64,000 nt of DNA from Pseudomonadota bacterium (GCA_021801025.1 JAJYYK010000004.1:62001-126000), one strand, 5' to 3'. Shown: positions 52,482-63,449, counted from the stretch's first letter. Program-made: numbers and translations. Notes: a model not told the origin generated them from the sequence alone.

Positions 52482-53036
52482 ATGTTAAAAAACCTTGTAC
52501 GCCACCCATGGCTAAAACGCTGGATGCCGAGCCCTGTCAACCTGTTATTAATGGGTGCGCTGGTCTACATCTGGTTTCATCCGCCTGCTTGGGTCAGTCA
52601 TCCACAAAAACCGGCACCCAATATCCAGATACACATGGCTGATGGCCGCAGTATCCCTCTCGCCAGTTTGCGTGGACAAGTGGTATTGGTCAATTTCTGG
52701 GCAACGTGGTGCCCGTATTGTGTGCACGAATTGCCGCAAATCCAGACATTCTACCGCGATTGGCACACACGTGGCTTTACCGTATTGACGCTTTCTCTGG
52801 ATGACAATCCACAAGTTGCTGCGGCCTACCTCCGCAAAGCGCATGATGATCTGCCTTTGGGTGTAGCAGATGAAGCCACGCAACGCGCATTCGGTGGCAT
52901 CAGCAAGGTACCAAGCAGCTTCATTATCGATAGACAAGGCATCATTCGTGATGCCATCAGCGGCCAAGTGTATTATGGAAGACTGGTGGATCTGGTCAGT
53001 CCATTGCTGGCCGAACCAAATTCAAAAAACCTTTGA
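52482..53036 (+). CDS. TlpA-like membrane-anchored thioredoxin (WCPYC)
   Basis: This 184-residue protein has one N-terminal membrane anchor (about 20-40) and a periplasmic thioredoxin fold: VVLVNFWATWCPYCVHELPQIQ with the CPYC redox pair, and the cis-Pro region KVPSSFIIDRQG. The family reduces disulfides, often for cytochrome c maturation. The ATG at 52482 lies only 16 bp from the divergent hemJ start; an internal ATG at 52524 is possible. Confidence 0.85.
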   Translation: MLKNLVRHPWLKRWMPSPVNLLLMGALVYIWFHPPAWVSHPQKPAPNIQIHMADGRSIPLASLRGQVVLVNFWATWCPYCVHELPQIQTFYRDWHTRGFTVLTLSLDDNPQVAAAYLRKAHDDLPLGVADEATQRAFGGISKVPSSFIIDRQGIIRDAISGQVYYGRLVDLVSPLLAEPNSKNL

Positions 53037-53130
53037 TTCTCCACATTGCTGGGGCATGATACTTGTTGGCAAATCATTCCTGACTGGGCCAAACCAGAAA
53101 ACGCCTTCCACAAATACTCGTCTACCGCAC

Positions 53131-53625
53131 TTAATCGGAGGACTTCACACGCCGGGCCAAATCAGAATAGTCCTTGTCACCAATGATTTGTTGCACAATT
53201 TTTCCCTTCTCATCAATCAGAAAATCCGTGGGCGTCACGGTCACCCCTCCAAATGACTGCGCAATACGTCCATCCGTATCCACAACCACAGTAAAGGGCA
53301 AGTTTTGCTCGGCCACCAAGTGCCTGACCTGACTGACATCATCGTAATTCATTGCCACCGCCAGCAATTCAAATCCGGCGGGATGAAACTGACGATAAAA
53401 CGCGGCTAATTTCGGCATCTCCTGTACGCAACCTGGACAACTGGTGGCCCAAAAATCCACCAACACCGGGTGTCCGTGCCACTGCGCCAGCGACACAGGC
53501 CGTCCTGTGATATCAATGGCCTGCAGAGAAGGTGCATTGGGTTTTTGTGTCAACCCCCAATACACCGCTGCGACAACGCTCACCAGTAGCAGCAACCCAA
53601 CCCACTTCTTCATACCCCATTGCAT
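53131..53625 (-). CDS. TlpA/ResA-like thioredoxin (SCPGC)
   Basis: This 164-residue protein has a membrane anchor (WVGLLLLVSVVAAVYWGL) and a thioredoxin fold with LVDFWATSCPGCVQEMPKLA and VTVTPTDFLIDEKG. CPGC is typical of TlpA/ResA-type periplasmic reductases. It is convergent with the CPYC thioredoxin gene but only distantly similar to it. The ATG at 53625 has AGGGGA eight bases upstream; 53631 and 53613 are alternatives. Confidence 0.85.
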   Translation of the reverse strand: MQWGMKKWVGLLLLVSVVAAVYWGLTQKPNAPSLQAIDITGRPVSLAQWHGHPVLVDFWATSCPGCVQEMPKLAAFYRQFHPAGFELLAVAMNYDDVSQVRHLVAEQNLPFTVVVDTDGRIAQSFGGVTVTPTDFLIDEKGKIVQQIIGDKDYSDLARRVKSSD

Positions 53626-53906
53626 GGTCATATTCCCCTAACTCTCGTCTTTTATCCGTTCCGTATTTTCGACGATTTCCAGCAAATTGTCATGCTAATT
53701 AGGGTTTGCCGGGAAGGTGACCTGTTTTCATGTGCGGAAAGATGCCCAGAAAGCGATCCAGCGCTCCCGTTGTGCTTGTAATTAGAATTTTAAACCTGCA
53801 GAAGAAGTCGATTAAAACAATAATTTGGGTAACCATATTTCTGTAACAGTTATTTATTTGCACACTTGCTGTTAAAATAATGCTTTACTATTGTTTGCGA
53901 CCCTCC

Positions 53907-56900
53907 ATGACCCGCTTGCGCGAAATTCCTTATAACTACACTTCATTTTCCGACCGCGAAATTGTTATTCGCTTATTGGGTGACGATGCGTGGGCAGTAC
54001 TGAACCAGTTGCGTGACGAAAGGCGAACCGGTCGTTCTGCGCGCATGTTGTTTGAAGTGCTGGGCGATATTTGGGTGGTTTCACGCAACCCGTACTTACA
54101 AGATGATCTGCTGGCCAATTCCAAACGCTTGGCGGCATTGGTGCAAGCCTTGCATCACCGTATTGGTGCCATTGAGGAAAGGCGGCAAGACAACCCTTTG
54201 GTTGCTGAGGTACTTGAAGCCGCCCGTCGCGCGGTAAAAAATTTCGAGGCTGAATTTATCCATACCCGGCAGCTTCGGCACGATGTTCTGAAAAAACTGT
54301 CCTCACACACCCGGCGTGACAACATCCAGTTTGATGGTCTGGCCCGCGTTTCTCATGTTACCGATGCGACGGATTGGCGGGTAGAGTACCCCTTTGTCGT
54401 GCTAACACCCGATACAGAAGCTGAAATTGCCTATTTGGTACGGGAATGTATTGCACTGGGTTTAACCATTATTCCACGTGGGGGGGGCACAGGCTATACC
54501 GGCGGCGCGATACCGCTCGACAAGTTTTCCGTGGTCATCAACACTGAAAAATTAGATGCCCTGGATAGGGTGGTGCCATTGCATTTGCCCCAAAGCGAAT
54601 TCACTTATCCCACCATCTTGTGTGGCGCTGGCGTGGTGACACAACGCGTCATGGAAGCAGCAGATGCGGCAGGTTTAGTCTTTGCGGTTGATCCGACCTC
54701 GGCTGACGCATCGTGCATCGGTGGCAATGTATCCATGAATGCAGGCGGTAAAAAAGCAGTATTGTGGGGCACTGCACTGGACAATTTGGTCTCATGGCGG
54801 ATGGTTACCCCCGATGCTCAATGGCTGGAAGTCACCCGTTTGGATCACAACGTCGGCAAAATACACGACGCAGCAGTGGCGAAATTCGAAATTCGCCGTT
54901 ATGCCATTGACGGCATCAGTGCGATAGGTGAACCTGAATTACTCACCATTCCGGGCGGGCATTTCCGTAAATCGGGTTTAGGCAAAGACGTCACCGATAA
55001 ATTCTTGTCTGGCTTACCTGGTATACAAAAAGAAGGTTGTGACGGCATCATCACCTCGGCACGCTTTATTCTTCACCGCATGCCAGCACATATTCGTACC
55101 GTGTGTCTGGAATTTTACGGTCAGGTGCGCGATGCAGTACCTGCGATTGTTGAAATAAAGGATTACCTTGATGCTCACCCACTGGCCTTATTGGCGGGTT
55201 TGGAACACCTGGATTTTCGTTATGTACGCGCGGTAGGTTACGCGCCCAAAGCACAACGCGGGCAATTACCCAAAATGGTACTACTCGCTGATGTGGCTGC
55301 TGACGATGCCGTTGCGTGTGGTGAAGCCGCCTCACAGATTGTCCGTTTAGCCAATGCGCGGGGCGGCGAGGGTTTTATTGCCACCAGCCCTGACATGCGT
55401 AAAAAATTCTGGCTGGATCGCGCTCGAACTGCTGCCATCGCCGCACATACCAATGCTTTTAAAATCAATGAAGATGTGGTCATTCCTCTTAACCGTCTTG
55501 CGGATTATTCAGATGGCATTGAGCGCATTAACATTGAACTTTCTATCCGTAACAAACTGGCGTTGCTCACCGAATTACAAGCCTTTTTTTCGGGTGAACT
55601 GCCTTTGTCTACCCAGGCCGAAACGCTGATCGACCCAAATATGCTGGCTGAACGACGCCAGCTTGCACAGACCCTGCTGGCCCATACTCGTGAGCAATGG
55701 CAATCCCTGTTAGATCAACTGGACAGCGAAACGCCCCATGATCACAACATGGGATTGACCACAGTCTTTCAAGCACTGCAAAGCCACAGCTTACGCGTGT
55801 CCTGGAAACAGGAAGTCCGTGAAGCACTGATTCACATTTTCACCGGCCGCGAATTTCAGCTCATTATCGATCAATGCGATACGCTACACCAATCCGTCCT
55901 GCGCAGCCGGGTATTTGTCGCACTGCACATGCACGCTGGCGACGGCAACATTCACACCAATATCCCGGTTAATTCGGATAACTATGACATGCTGCAAACT
56001 GCCAATGCGGCAGTAGCCCGTATTATGCGCCTGGCGGAAAATTTGGGCGGCGTCATTTCCGGGGAACACGGCATTGGATTAACCAAGCTGGAATATCTGG
56101 ACGATGCCGCAATAGCCAGCTTTGCCGCTTACAAACATCATGTTGATCCTAACGGACACTTTAACCGGGGAAAATTGTTGGCTGGAGCGGATTTACGTAA
56201 CGCTTATACCCCCAGCTTTTCTTTGCTGGAAACCGAATCGCTGATTATGGAAAAATCGGAAATCGGCGAAATTGCCGATTCCATTAAAGACTGTCTGCGC
56301 TGCGGAAAATGCAAACCAGCCTGCAATACCCATGTGCCACGCGCCAATCTGCTGTATTCACCCCGCAACAAGATTTTAGCCACCTCTCTGCTTATTGAGG
56401 CATTTTTATACGAGGAACAGACCCGAAGAGGCGTTTCTTTGCAACATTTTGCCGAATTTAACGATGTAGCCGATCACTGTACGGTGTGTCACAAATGCCT
56501 TGCACCGTGTCCGGTAGATATTGATTTTGGCAATGTATCGATTGCCATGCGTAATTTCCTGCGCAAACAGGGCAAAAAACAATTTAACCCTGGCACTGCT
56601 GCGGGAATGTTTTTTTTAAATGCCACCGATCCGACCACCATTAAACTTGTTCGCACGGTAATGATTAAATGGAGCTATGCCGCACAACGCATCGCTTACC
56701 AATTGGCCAAACGACTCGGCCTGATCCGTCAACAGGTCAGCCACCCCCCCGCTACGCTTGGCCGCGCCCCCATCAAGGCGCAAATTATTCATTTTATTAA
56801 CAAGCCGTTGCCTGCTAATGTGCCCAGCAAAACCAGTCGTGCTTTATTGGGTTTGGAAGACCAGCGCATCGTACCTGTTTTACGCAATCCAAACAAAACC

Positions 56901-57704
56901 ACAGAAGACTCTGATGCCGTATTTTATTTTCCCGGCTGCGGATCTGAACGCCTGTTCTCCCAAATTGGCTTGGCCACCCAGGCCATGTTGTACCACCTGG
57001 GCACGCAAACCGTCTTGCCGCCGGGTTATTTGTGTTGCGGGTACCCGCAGACATCGAGCGGCGATGCAGAAAAAGGTGAGGCCATTATTACGGCCAACCG
57101 GGTATTATTCCACCGAATTGCCAACACACTCAATTATTTGGATATTAAAACGGTCATTGTTTCGTGCGGCACTTGTATGGACCAACTGCTGGATTACCAA
57201 TTTGATAAAATTTTTCCCGGCTGTCGCCTGCTCGACATCCACGAATACTTGATGGAAAAAGGCTTGGCGCTCGATGGGGTCAGTGGCACACGTTACCTTT
57301 ATCATGACCCTTGTCACACACCCATGAAAACACATGCCCCACAAACCGTGGTCAACACGCTAATGGGCACCGAAATCGCTCTCTCTGCACGCTGCTGTGG
57401 CGAATCAGGGACCTTTGCAGTCGCTCGGCCTGATATCGCTACCCAGGTTCGATTCCGAAAAGAAGAAGAAATTCGTGCGGCCACCGACATCATTCGCACA
57501 GGAGCAAGCGACCCTCAACAATCCGTTAAAATACTCACCTCATGCCCGTCTTGCCTGCAAGGCCTGTCTCGCTACGATGATGACAACAACACCCAGGCGG
57601 ATTACATCGTGATAGAAATGGCCAAAAGCCTGTTAGGTGAACGCTGGATGGAGGACTATGTTGCGCAGGTGAATGAAGGTGGGATAGAGCGGGTATTGTT
57701 GTAA
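53907..57704 (+). CDS. Giant FAD-linked / Fe-S oxidoreductase (DUF3683, GlcD-GlpC fusion)
   Basis: The 1265-residue cytosolic enzyme is built in order of DUF3683 (about 1-130), a VAO-type FAD domain ([30 protein letters not shown]), FAD-oxidase C-terminal domain ([29 protein letters not shown]), two 4Fe-4S clusters ([30 protein letters not shown]) and CCG-type motifs ([29 protein letters not shown]). Such fusions oxidise 2-hydroxy acids such as D-lactate or 2-hydroxyglutarate; the substrate here is not known. The ATG at 53907 ([20 protein letters not shown]) fits family starts; 53880 is an alternative. Confidence 0.88.
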   Translation: MTRLREIPYNYTSFSDREIVIRLLGDDAWAVLNQLRDERRTGRSARMLFEVLGDIWVVSRNPYLQDDLLANSKRLAALVQALHHRIGAIEERRQDNPLVAEVLEAARRAVKNFEAEFIHTRQLRHDVLKKLSSHTRRDNIQFDGLARVSHVTDATDWRVEYPFVVLTPDTEAEIAYLVRECIALGLTIIPRGGGTGYTGGAIPLDKFSVVINTEKLDALDRVVPLHLPQSEFTYPTILCGAGVVTQRVMEAADAAGLVFAVDPTSADASCIGGNVSMNAGGKKAVLWGTALDNLVSWRMVTPDAQWLEVTRLDHNVGKIHDAAVAKFEIRRYAIDGISAIGEPELLTIPGGHFRKSGLGKDVTDKFLSGLPGIQKEGCDGIITSARFILHRMPAHIRTVCLEFYGQVRDAVPAIVEIKDYLDAHPLALLAGLEHLDFRYVRAVGYAPKAQRGQLPKMVLLADVAADDAVACGEAASQIVRLANARGGEGFIATSPDMRKKFWLDRARTAAIAAHTNAFKINEDVVIPLNRLADYSDGIERINIELSIRNKLALLTELQAFFSGELPLSTQAETLIDPNMLAERRQLAQTLLAHTREQWQSLLDQLDSETPHDHNMGLTTVFQALQSHSLRVSWKQEVREALIHIFTGREFQLIIDQCDTLHQSVLRSRVFVALHMHAGDGNIHTNIPVNSDNYDMLQTANAAVARIMRLAENLGGVISGEHGIGLTKLEYLDDAAIASFAAYKHHVDPNGHFNRGKLLAGADLRNAYTPSFSLLETESLIMEKSEIGEIADSIKDCLRCGKCKPACNTHVPRANLLYSPRNKILATSLLIEAFLYEEQTRRGVSLQHFAEFNDVADHCTVCHKCLAPCPVDIDFGNVSIAMRNFLRKQGKKQFNPGTAAGMFFLNATDPTTIKLVRTVMIKWSYAAQRIAYQLAKRLGLIRQQVSHPPATLGRAPIKAQIIHFINKPLPANVPSKTSRALLGLEDQRIVPVLRNPNKTTEDSDAVFYFPGCGSERLFSQIGLATQAMLYHLGTQTVLPPGYLCCGYPQTSSGDAEKGEAIITANRVLFHRIANTLNYLDIKTVIVSCGTCMDQLLDYQFDKIFPGCRLLDIHEYLMEKGLALDGVSGTRYLYHDPCHTPMKTHAPQTVVNTLMGTEIALSARCCGESGTFAVARPDIATQVRFRKEEEIRAATDIIRTGASDPQQSVKILTSCPSCLQGLSRYDDDNNTQADYIVIEMAKSLLGERWMEDYVAQVNEGGIERVLL

Positions 57705-57807
57705 GACAAGTCAGCGGGATGCAGCACAAACGCGGCACCTATGACATGGACCAGTCGAAGTCGATGTCATTGCTGTGCAACATCCTCTTTATTCTGATGA
57801 ATTGCAA

Positions 57808-58329
57808 TTACCGCATCATGCATTGAAGGTGGTTACCCAATTGTTGAGCCAGCACATGCGCAGGTTGCCTGCCCGTTTCTACCAGCACATCGGCAATTTC
57901 ACGGTACAGGGGATCTCTCTTGGCATGCAATTCGGCCAAACGCGCTTTCGGGTCATCAACTTGCAACAAAGGGCGGTTGACATCATTTCGTGTGCGTTGC
58001 CATAACTCTTCAACGGTACCACGCAAATACACCACGATACCATGCTGCGTCAACTGGGCCCGGTTACTGGGGCTCAACACCACACCCCCACCCGTCGCCA
58101 GTATGATTTTAGAATGCTTCACCAGATCAGCCACCACCTGTTCTTCTCGCAGCCGGAATCCTGACTCGCCTTCCAATTCAAAAATAGTGGGAATACTGAC
58201 CCCGTTTCTGCGCACAAGCTCATGATCGGTGTCATAAAATGGCCATCGAAATTGACGTGACAACAATTTGCCCACAGTCGTCTTTCCCGATCCCATTAAT
58301 CCTACCAGGATGACATTATTGGGTTTCAA
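57808..58329 (-). CDS. aroK: Shikimate kinase
   Basis: AroK phosphorylates shikimate in aromatic amino-acid synthesis. A TTG at 58329, after GAGGCGAG at good spacing, gives 173 residues, equal to E. coli AroK, and starts KPNNVILVGLMGSGKTTVGK with the P-loop. Other motifs: FYDTDHELVRR, SGFRLREEQVV, ILATGGGVVL and RPLL. A GTG at 58389 would add 20 residues. It follows pilQ as usual, but aroB, normally next, is not present. Confidence 0.94.
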   Translation of the reverse strand: MKPNNVILVGLMGSGKTTVGKLLSRQFRWPFYDTDHELVRRNGVSIPTIFELEGESGFRLREEQVVADLVKHSKIILATGGGVVLSPSNRAQLTQHGIVVYLRGTVEELWQRTRNDVNRPLLQVDDPKARLAELHAKRDPLYREIADVLVETGRQPAHVLAQQLGNHLQCMMR

Positions 58330-58406
58330 TTTTCTCGCCTCGTACGCATTGAGCAAGCATTCCTGATACGCATTATTGGGCAGCCCCACACTACCAGGAG
58401 AACAAT

Positions 58407-60644
58407 CTACCTCAAAGTCATGTCGTCTTTCACAATATGTGGCGTAATAAACACCATCAGCTCAGTTTTATTATTGGTTTCCGAATTATCGCGAAACAGC
58501 GCCCCCAGGAAAGGAATATCACCCAGCAAAGGCACCTTGTCCTGTGTAGTTCTCTTGTCCTGGGTAAAAATCCCCCCCAATACGACAGTCTCACCATCCC
58601 TCATCCTTACCCTAGTTTTAACCCGTTTGGTATCTATCGGTGTGGCAATCACACCACCGCTACTGAATTGCGGTCCCTCAGCATCATCCTGCACTTCTAT
58701 CGTTAAAATGACCGAATCATTGTTTAATATCTGGGGATTCACCAATAAACACAAAAATGCATCGCTAAAGGTAATGGTGGGGGGTGAAGTTGCTGTCCCT
58801 GGCGTCACATTCGGAATTTGTGTACCCTGTAATATCACCGCAGGCATCTGATTAGTGGTAATCACACGAGGGCTGGAGATAATTTTACCCACCCCATCTG
58901 TTTCCATCGCCTGCAACTCCAAATTCAGCAACCCACCAGTACCCAGGTTAAACAGGGAGAAACCTAATGCGGCAGCATTTCCTGCCACAGCGGGGGCAGG
59001 CAGATTCACTGCATAATTAGCACCTGTGGTTGCGCCTGCTGCAGTAGAGGCAGCAATGGTGCTGGGCGACTGCATATTCGAAAGATTGGTATTATTGGCA
59101 TTGCCATATACACCCATGGTGTTATTCGCAGCAGCCACGCCGAGTTTCGCGCCCAAAGCCTTGCTAAAAGAATCATTGGCCACAACCACCCGTGCTTCAA
59201 TCATTACCTGGCGCGCAGGAGTATCAATCAGTTTAAGCATCTGCGCCACCTGATCCTGCTTACTCAGAGTATCACTGACGATCAAGGTATTGGTTTGCAT
59301 TTCAGAGGTCGCGGTACCCCGTGCGGACAAGATACGGTTCGGGTTGCTGGCGGTGCCCGCCCCGCTGACCGGTGCGGTCACCGCCGGGGCAGTTAAAGGT
59401 GCCGCGATTCCTTGAGCCTGGGCATCGCACGTAACGCCTTCCCCTGTATCACCCGGAAGTGCTGGCAAACCTAACAGCTCACGTGAAGCAGAATCCGCTT
59501 TTTTGTAATTGAGCTGATACTGGCGTACAACCAAAGGTTCCAGATTCTGGATGCTTTGTTCCGCTTCCAGTTCGGATTTTTCTTTGGCCAACAACTCATC
59601 CTTGGGCGCAACCCAAATCACATCACCAATTTGCCGCTTGTCCAACCCTTTACTTTCCAGAATGATGTCCAATGCTTGATCCCAAGGCACATCTTTCAAC
59701 AGTAGCGTCAAATTTCCGGTGACGGTATCGCTGGTAATAATATTTTTTCCTGTAAAATCAGCAATAACTTGCAACACAGCCCGCACATCGGTATTTTGAA
59801 AATTTAACGACAACTTCTCACCCGTGTAAACACCCTTCGCCGCGGAAGCCAATTGCGCTTCACTCTTCTGGCGAACTTCCACAATGAATTTATTGTCAGT
59901 CTGGTAAGCAGAATAATCATATTCGCCTTTGGGATGAATGTTCATCACAACATTATCGCCCTGCTCCCTGGTATCGATAAACGTCACCGGCGTACCAAAA
60001 TCCGTCACGTCCAGGCGGCGGCGCAAATTCGATGGCAACCCCGTTTTAATAAATTTAACCTGTAAACTGTCGCCCACTTTGTTAATATCAATGCCAGTTG
60101 AGCTGTCAGCGAGTGTGGCAATCACCTTCGCCTCACCTGTTGCGCCACGACGAAAATCCACATTTCGGATGGCGTGGCCACTCACAGTTGGTGCTGAATC
60201 AGCAAAATGCGTATTCATATTACTTACCACGGGGGTGTCATTTTCACGCAATGTAATCAATAAATGGTCACCATCAATTTGACTGTCATACTGGGCTGGG
60301 CGCAACAGATTTAACACAATGCGAGTGCGATCCCCTGCCTGAACCACATTGATGCTACGCAACATGACCTGATTCACCTCCACCAGATTTTTACCTGTTG
60401 CGTTAGTGGTATTCTGCAAATCCAGAGCGATTCGAGGCGGTTGATTTACGGTGAAACTGGCAGGAATAGCGCTCAGTTTATGGTTCAAACCTATCCTTAC
60501 CACAAGATTTCCCTGACCCTGCGTGGAAAACTCAACATTAGACACTGCATTTGTTTCAGCATAAACCGGCTGCACTGCCAGCAAACCCAATGTAAGTAGT
60601 ACCGTCAAAAGACGTAATCTTAATGTATTCATCATGGATACCAT
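58407..60644 (-). CDS. pilQ: Type IV pilus secretin PilQ
   Basis: PilQ forms the outer-membrane pore for the pilus. The 745-residue protein has a signal peptide ending near VQPVYA-ETNAV and two AMIN-type domains (about 35-250) that bind peptidoglycan. A secretin short domain (EKLSLNFQNTDVRAVLQVIADFTGKNIITSD), an N1 domain and the secretin beta-barrel core follow (VVLGGIFTQDKRTTQDKVP, LMVFITPHIV). AGAGGA precedes the ATG at 60644. It is fifth in pilMNOPQ. Confidence 0.97.
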   Translation of the reverse strand: MVSMMNTLRLRLLTVLLTLGLLAVQPVYAETNAVSNVEFSTQGQGNLVVRIGLNHKLSAIPASFTVNQPPRIALDLQNTTNATGKNLVEVNQVMLRSINVVQAGDRTRIVLNLLRPAQYDSQIDGDHLLITLRENDTPVVSNMNTHFADSAPTVSGHAIRNVDFRRGATGEAKVIATLADSSTGIDINKVGDSLQVKFIKTGLPSNLRRRLDVTDFGTPVTFIDTREQGDNVVMNIHPKGEYDYSAYQTDNKFIVEVRQKSEAQLASAAKGVYTGEKLSLNFQNTDVRAVLQVIADFTGKNIITSDTVTGNLTLLLKDVPWDQALDIILESKGLDKRQIGDVIWVAPKDELLAKEKSELEAEQSIQNLEPLVVRQYQLNYKKADSASRELLGLPALPGDTGEGVTCDAQAQGIAAPLTAPAVTAPVSGAGTASNPNRILSARGTATSEMQTNTLIVSDTLSKQDQVAQMLKLIDTPARQVMIEARVVVANDSFSKALGAKLGVAAANNTMGVYGNANNTNLSNMQSPSTIAASTAAGATTGANYAVNLPAPAVAGNAAALGFSLFNLGTGGLLNLELQAMETDGVGKIISSPRVITTNQMPAVILQGTQIPNVTPGTATSPPTITFSDAFLCLLVNPQILNNDSVILTIEVQDDAEGPQFSSGGVIATPIDTKRVKTRVRMRDGETVVLGGIFTQDKRTTQDKVPLLGDIPFLGALFRDNSETNNKTELMVFITPHIVKDDMTLR

Positions 60645-60658
60645 GCTGTATTTTCCTC

Positions 60659-61162
60659 TTATTTATCCTGCAAGGTCAGTGTAGTGTATCGTTCCAACCA
60701 GTTGCCGACGCCATCTTGCACAAACTCTTTTAATTTTACGTCATGGTCGGATATGGCGACTACTTTACCAAAGTCCGTCCCCAAATAATTGCCTACTTTT
60801 ACAATATATACGGTGTTGTCGGGCGTTTTAATAATCGCATCCTGCTGCCCTTTCAAAGCGACCGCACCCACCATTTTCAGTTTATCGAGTGGGTACGATT
60901 CAAGCAACTGCCTGGCCCGATTCAAATCGGGGTGCAAGCCGCCATCGCCCAAACTGTAAGCCAATTTACGCGGCTTAAATGGGTCCTGCATGGCATCATC
61001 GTCATAAATAAAAGCCTGATAGGGTTTCACTTCCGGCAAAGGCGCAATCTTTGCATGAAACCGGCTTCCGGCAGTTTTAATAAACTGTTTCAAGTCATCC
61101 GGATTTTTGTCTGAACAACCGGCAAGCCACAACAAGGGCAAAAGTATCAGAATACGTCTCAT
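60659..61162 (-). CDS. pilP: Type IV pilus lipoprotein PilP
   Basis: PilP connects PilNO with the PilQ secretin. The 167-residue protein has a lipobox LWLAGCSDK (Cys near 16), a disordered linker, and the C-terminal HR beta-domain (LKMVGAVALKGQQDAIIKTPDNTVYIVKVGNYLG). It overlaps pilO by 4 bp. Confidence 0.95.
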   Translation of the reverse strand: MRRILILLPLLWLAGCSDKNPDDLKQFIKTAGSRFHAKIAPLPEVKPYQAFIYDDDAMQDPFKPRKLAYSLGDGGLHPDLNRARQLLESYPLDKLKMVGAVALKGQQDAIIKTPDNTVYIVKVGNYLGTDFGKVVAISDHDVKLKEFVQDGVGNWLERYTTLTLQDK

Positions 61163-61791
61163 CCTCCCCCCTTTTTAACCGATTTCTGGGCATCCAATTC
61201 ATCTGAATTGAGATAGCGGTAAGTATCGATTTCAGCTTGCATACTGAGTTGCCCCCCTTCCTTGCTCCTTGTGATGTGGAGATCTCTCAATGTTGCAATC
61301 CGGGTCATTTGCGCCACATCGCTGGCGAATTTTCCGATATCGTGATAATCACCATTCATCTGAATTTGAATTGGAATTTCAACATAAAATCGCTGAACTC
61401 TTTCACTACCCGGTTTAATAAACTCAAAGTTAAGTCCGCGCTCCAACCCGGCTTGATTAATATCACTCAGGATGGCACCAATACTGGAATTAATCGGTAA
61501 TTGGCTCAACATTGCCTGAAATGACTGTTTAACTTCTCCCAATTGCATTCGATATGCATCCAGATTGGCAGTTTGATTGGCTTTCTCGGTATATTGATTC
61601 TTGAGTGATAACTCGTCTTGCTTGGCCAGATTCAGTCCGGCAACCTCGTCTCGCCAAATAAACCAGTAACCAGCAAACAATGTCATCCCCAACACCACCA
61701 CCAGCGCCGTCATTTTAATTGAATTGGGTGCATTAACTAATGCTTTTAAATCAAGTTCATTGAGTTTTTTGAGATCAACATTTAAATTCAT
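61159..61791 (-). CDS. pilO: Type IV pilus assembly protein PilO
   Basis: PilO is an inner-membrane protein that pairs with PilN. The 210-residue protein has a short cytosolic start, one membrane segment (about 27-47), a periplasmic coiled coil and a ferredoxin-like domain (GLNFEFIKPGSERVQRFYVEIPIQIQMNGDYHDIG). It begins 3 bp after pilN. Confidence 0.95.
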   Translation of the reverse strand: MNLNVDLKKLNELDLKALVNAPNSIKMTALVVVLGMTLFAGYWFIWRDEVAGLNLAKQDELSLKNQYTEKANQTANLDAYRMQLGEVKQSFQAMLSQLPINSSIGAILSDINQAGLERGLNFEFIKPGSERVQRFYVEIPIQIQMNGDYHDIGKFASDVAQMTRIATLRDLHITRSKEGGQLSMQAEIDTYRYLNSDELDAQKSVKKGGG

Positions 61792-61794
61792 GCC

Positions 61795-62379
61795 TCACCC
61801 CGCCTTTTTCGTGTTGATTTTACGTTCCGATTCAATTTTATTACTCGTGGTATTCACACGCAGACTAAATTCGTAAGCCTGCATATTTTGCACCGTAGCC
61901 GCCTTGATTTCTATCAACTCGGCATGCGTCAGCCAGGGCGATCCGTTTAAATTGTTCATCAGAGTAGAGACCCTCGCGCTGGATTGCGCAAACCCTTGCA
62001 AATTCACGGTATCCCCATGCTGATCGACTGATTCAAGATAAACACCATCGGGCATCAGCCGGACCAATTGATCCAGTAAATGCGCCGCATCTGACCGGTC
62101 TGTTTGCAAGGATTCCACCAGCTGTTTGTGAGCCAGCATTTCCTTGGTTTGTTGTTTTAAGTTCTTGATTTCACCAATTTTTTTGTCTAATTTGGCAATT
62201 TCGGCGGTTAAATAATCATTACGTGCATGTTGCGCGGATAAGCGCACTTTAATCCCCATGCTAACCAAAATAACCACCCCGACACCAACAAGCAATACCC
62301 CGCCCACCAGAACGAGGAATTGCCGTAAACGTGCGGCATAGCGAATTTCCCTGTAAGGAAGTAAATTCATGCGTATCAT
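61795..62379 (-). CDS. pilN: Type IV pilus assembly protein PilN
   Basis: PilN carries the conserved cytosolic tail MNLLPYREIR (residues 4-13) that docks into PilM. A membrane segment (about 22-45), a coiled coil (about 50-85) and a periplasmic domain follow. The total of 194 residues is typical. The ATG at 62379 overlaps the pilM stop by 4 bp. Confidence 0.96.
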   Translation of the reverse strand: MIRMNLLPYREIRYAARLRQFLVLVGGVLLVGVGVVILVSMGIKVRLSAQHARNDYLTAEIAKLDKKIGEIKNLKQQTKEMLAHKQLVESLQTDRSDAAHLLDQLVRLMPDGVYLESVDQHGDTVNLQGFAQSSARVSTLMNNLNGSPWLTHAELIEIKAATVQNMQAYEFSLRVNTTSNKIESERKINTKKAG

Positions 62380-63449
62380 GGCGCGTCAAAACTCCTCATT
62401 GCCAAACCACAAGCCACCAATAATGCTGGCGCATCCATCTCCAGTTTTTTTAGCGCAATTTTCCCTGAAATTGCCATGCCGTCAAATGGATTGGCCCGCT
62501 GGGTACTCACCCCGGTTTTGGCTGACACTGCCTCTACCAATCCCGGCAGCACTGATGTTCCGCCAGCCAACAAAATATCATCCACTTTGACATAGGAAGT
62601 GGATGTCAAAAAAGTTTGCAACGCGCGATCGATTTGAATAATCAAGGTTTCCAAAAATGGTTGTAAAACCTCAACCGCATAGTTTTCCGGCAAATCAGCT
62701 TTACGCTTTAACTTTTCTGCCACATCAAAAGTAAGCGCATAGTGGCGCTGTATCTCCTGAGTCAGATTATTTCCGCCAAAAGACAGATCACGCACATAAA
62801 CCTGAACATTGTCGACAAACACGATGACACGCATGGCGGCACCAATCACAATCAGTGCCACAACTTTCCCACGCCCACCATTCGGAACGAGGTGCAACAT
62901 ACCTTCATAAGCAGTTTGACTGGCATTGGCCTCGGTATCGATCACCAACACTTTCAAACCGGCTGCTTCCGCAACAGCAACACGGTCTTCTATTTTTTCT
63001 TTACGGCTTGCCACCAGCAAAACATCCACATGCTCATCCAGCGCCGCTGATGGGCCCAACACCTGGTAATCAAGATTCACTTCGTCCATCGCAAACGGAA
63101 CGACTTCGCTGGCCTCTGCCTGGACCTGAAACTCGATTTCAGTTTCCGGCAAATTGTCCGGTAAAACGATTTTTTTACTGATCACCGATGCTGGGGGCAA
63201 GGCCATTGCCACATGCTGCAATCGCGTACCCAAGCGCGACCATGCCTGCTTGAACACCTCCGAGATTTCATTTATTTTGGTCAGGTTACCCTCAACCACC
63301 GCATCCTTGGGTAAATCCTCAATCACATATCCCTCAAGCCGGTACTTCCCTTCACCGACCCGACCCAATTCCACCAGCTTGACAGCTGTGGAACTGATGT
63401 CCACCCCCACCAAGGACGGCGTCTTAATATCAAATAGGTTGAATTGCAA
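62376..63449 (-). CDS. pilM: Type IV pilus actin-like protein PilM
   Basis: PilM is a cytosolic FtsA/actin-fold ATP-binding protein that organises the inner-membrane platform. A TTG at 63449, with AAGGAAAG just upstream, gives 357 residues and the family start LFDIKTPSLVGVDISSTAVKLVEL. Other marks are EIEFQVQAEASEVVPF and the ILLAGGTSVLPGLVEAV nucleotide motif. Upstream in-frame codons to 63584 are not conserved. First gene of the pilMNOPQ operon. Confidence 0.95.
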   Translation of the reverse strand: MQFNLFDIKTPSLVGVDISSTAVKLVELGRVGEGKYRLEGYVIEDLPKDAVVEGNLTKINEISEVFKQAWSRLGTRLQHVAMALPPASVISKKIVLPDNLPETEIEFQVQAEASEVVPFAMDEVNLDYQVLGPSAALDEHVDVLLVASRKEKIEDRVAVAEAAGLKVLVIDTEANASQTAYEGMLHLVPNGGRGKVVALIVIGAAMRVIVFVDNVQVYVRDLSFGGNNLTQEIQRHYALTFDVAEKLKRKADLPENYAVEVLQPFLETLIIQIDRALQTFLTSTSYVKVDDILLAGGTSVLPGLVEAVSAKTGVSTQRANPFDGMAISGKIALKKLEMDAPALLVACGLAMRSFDAP

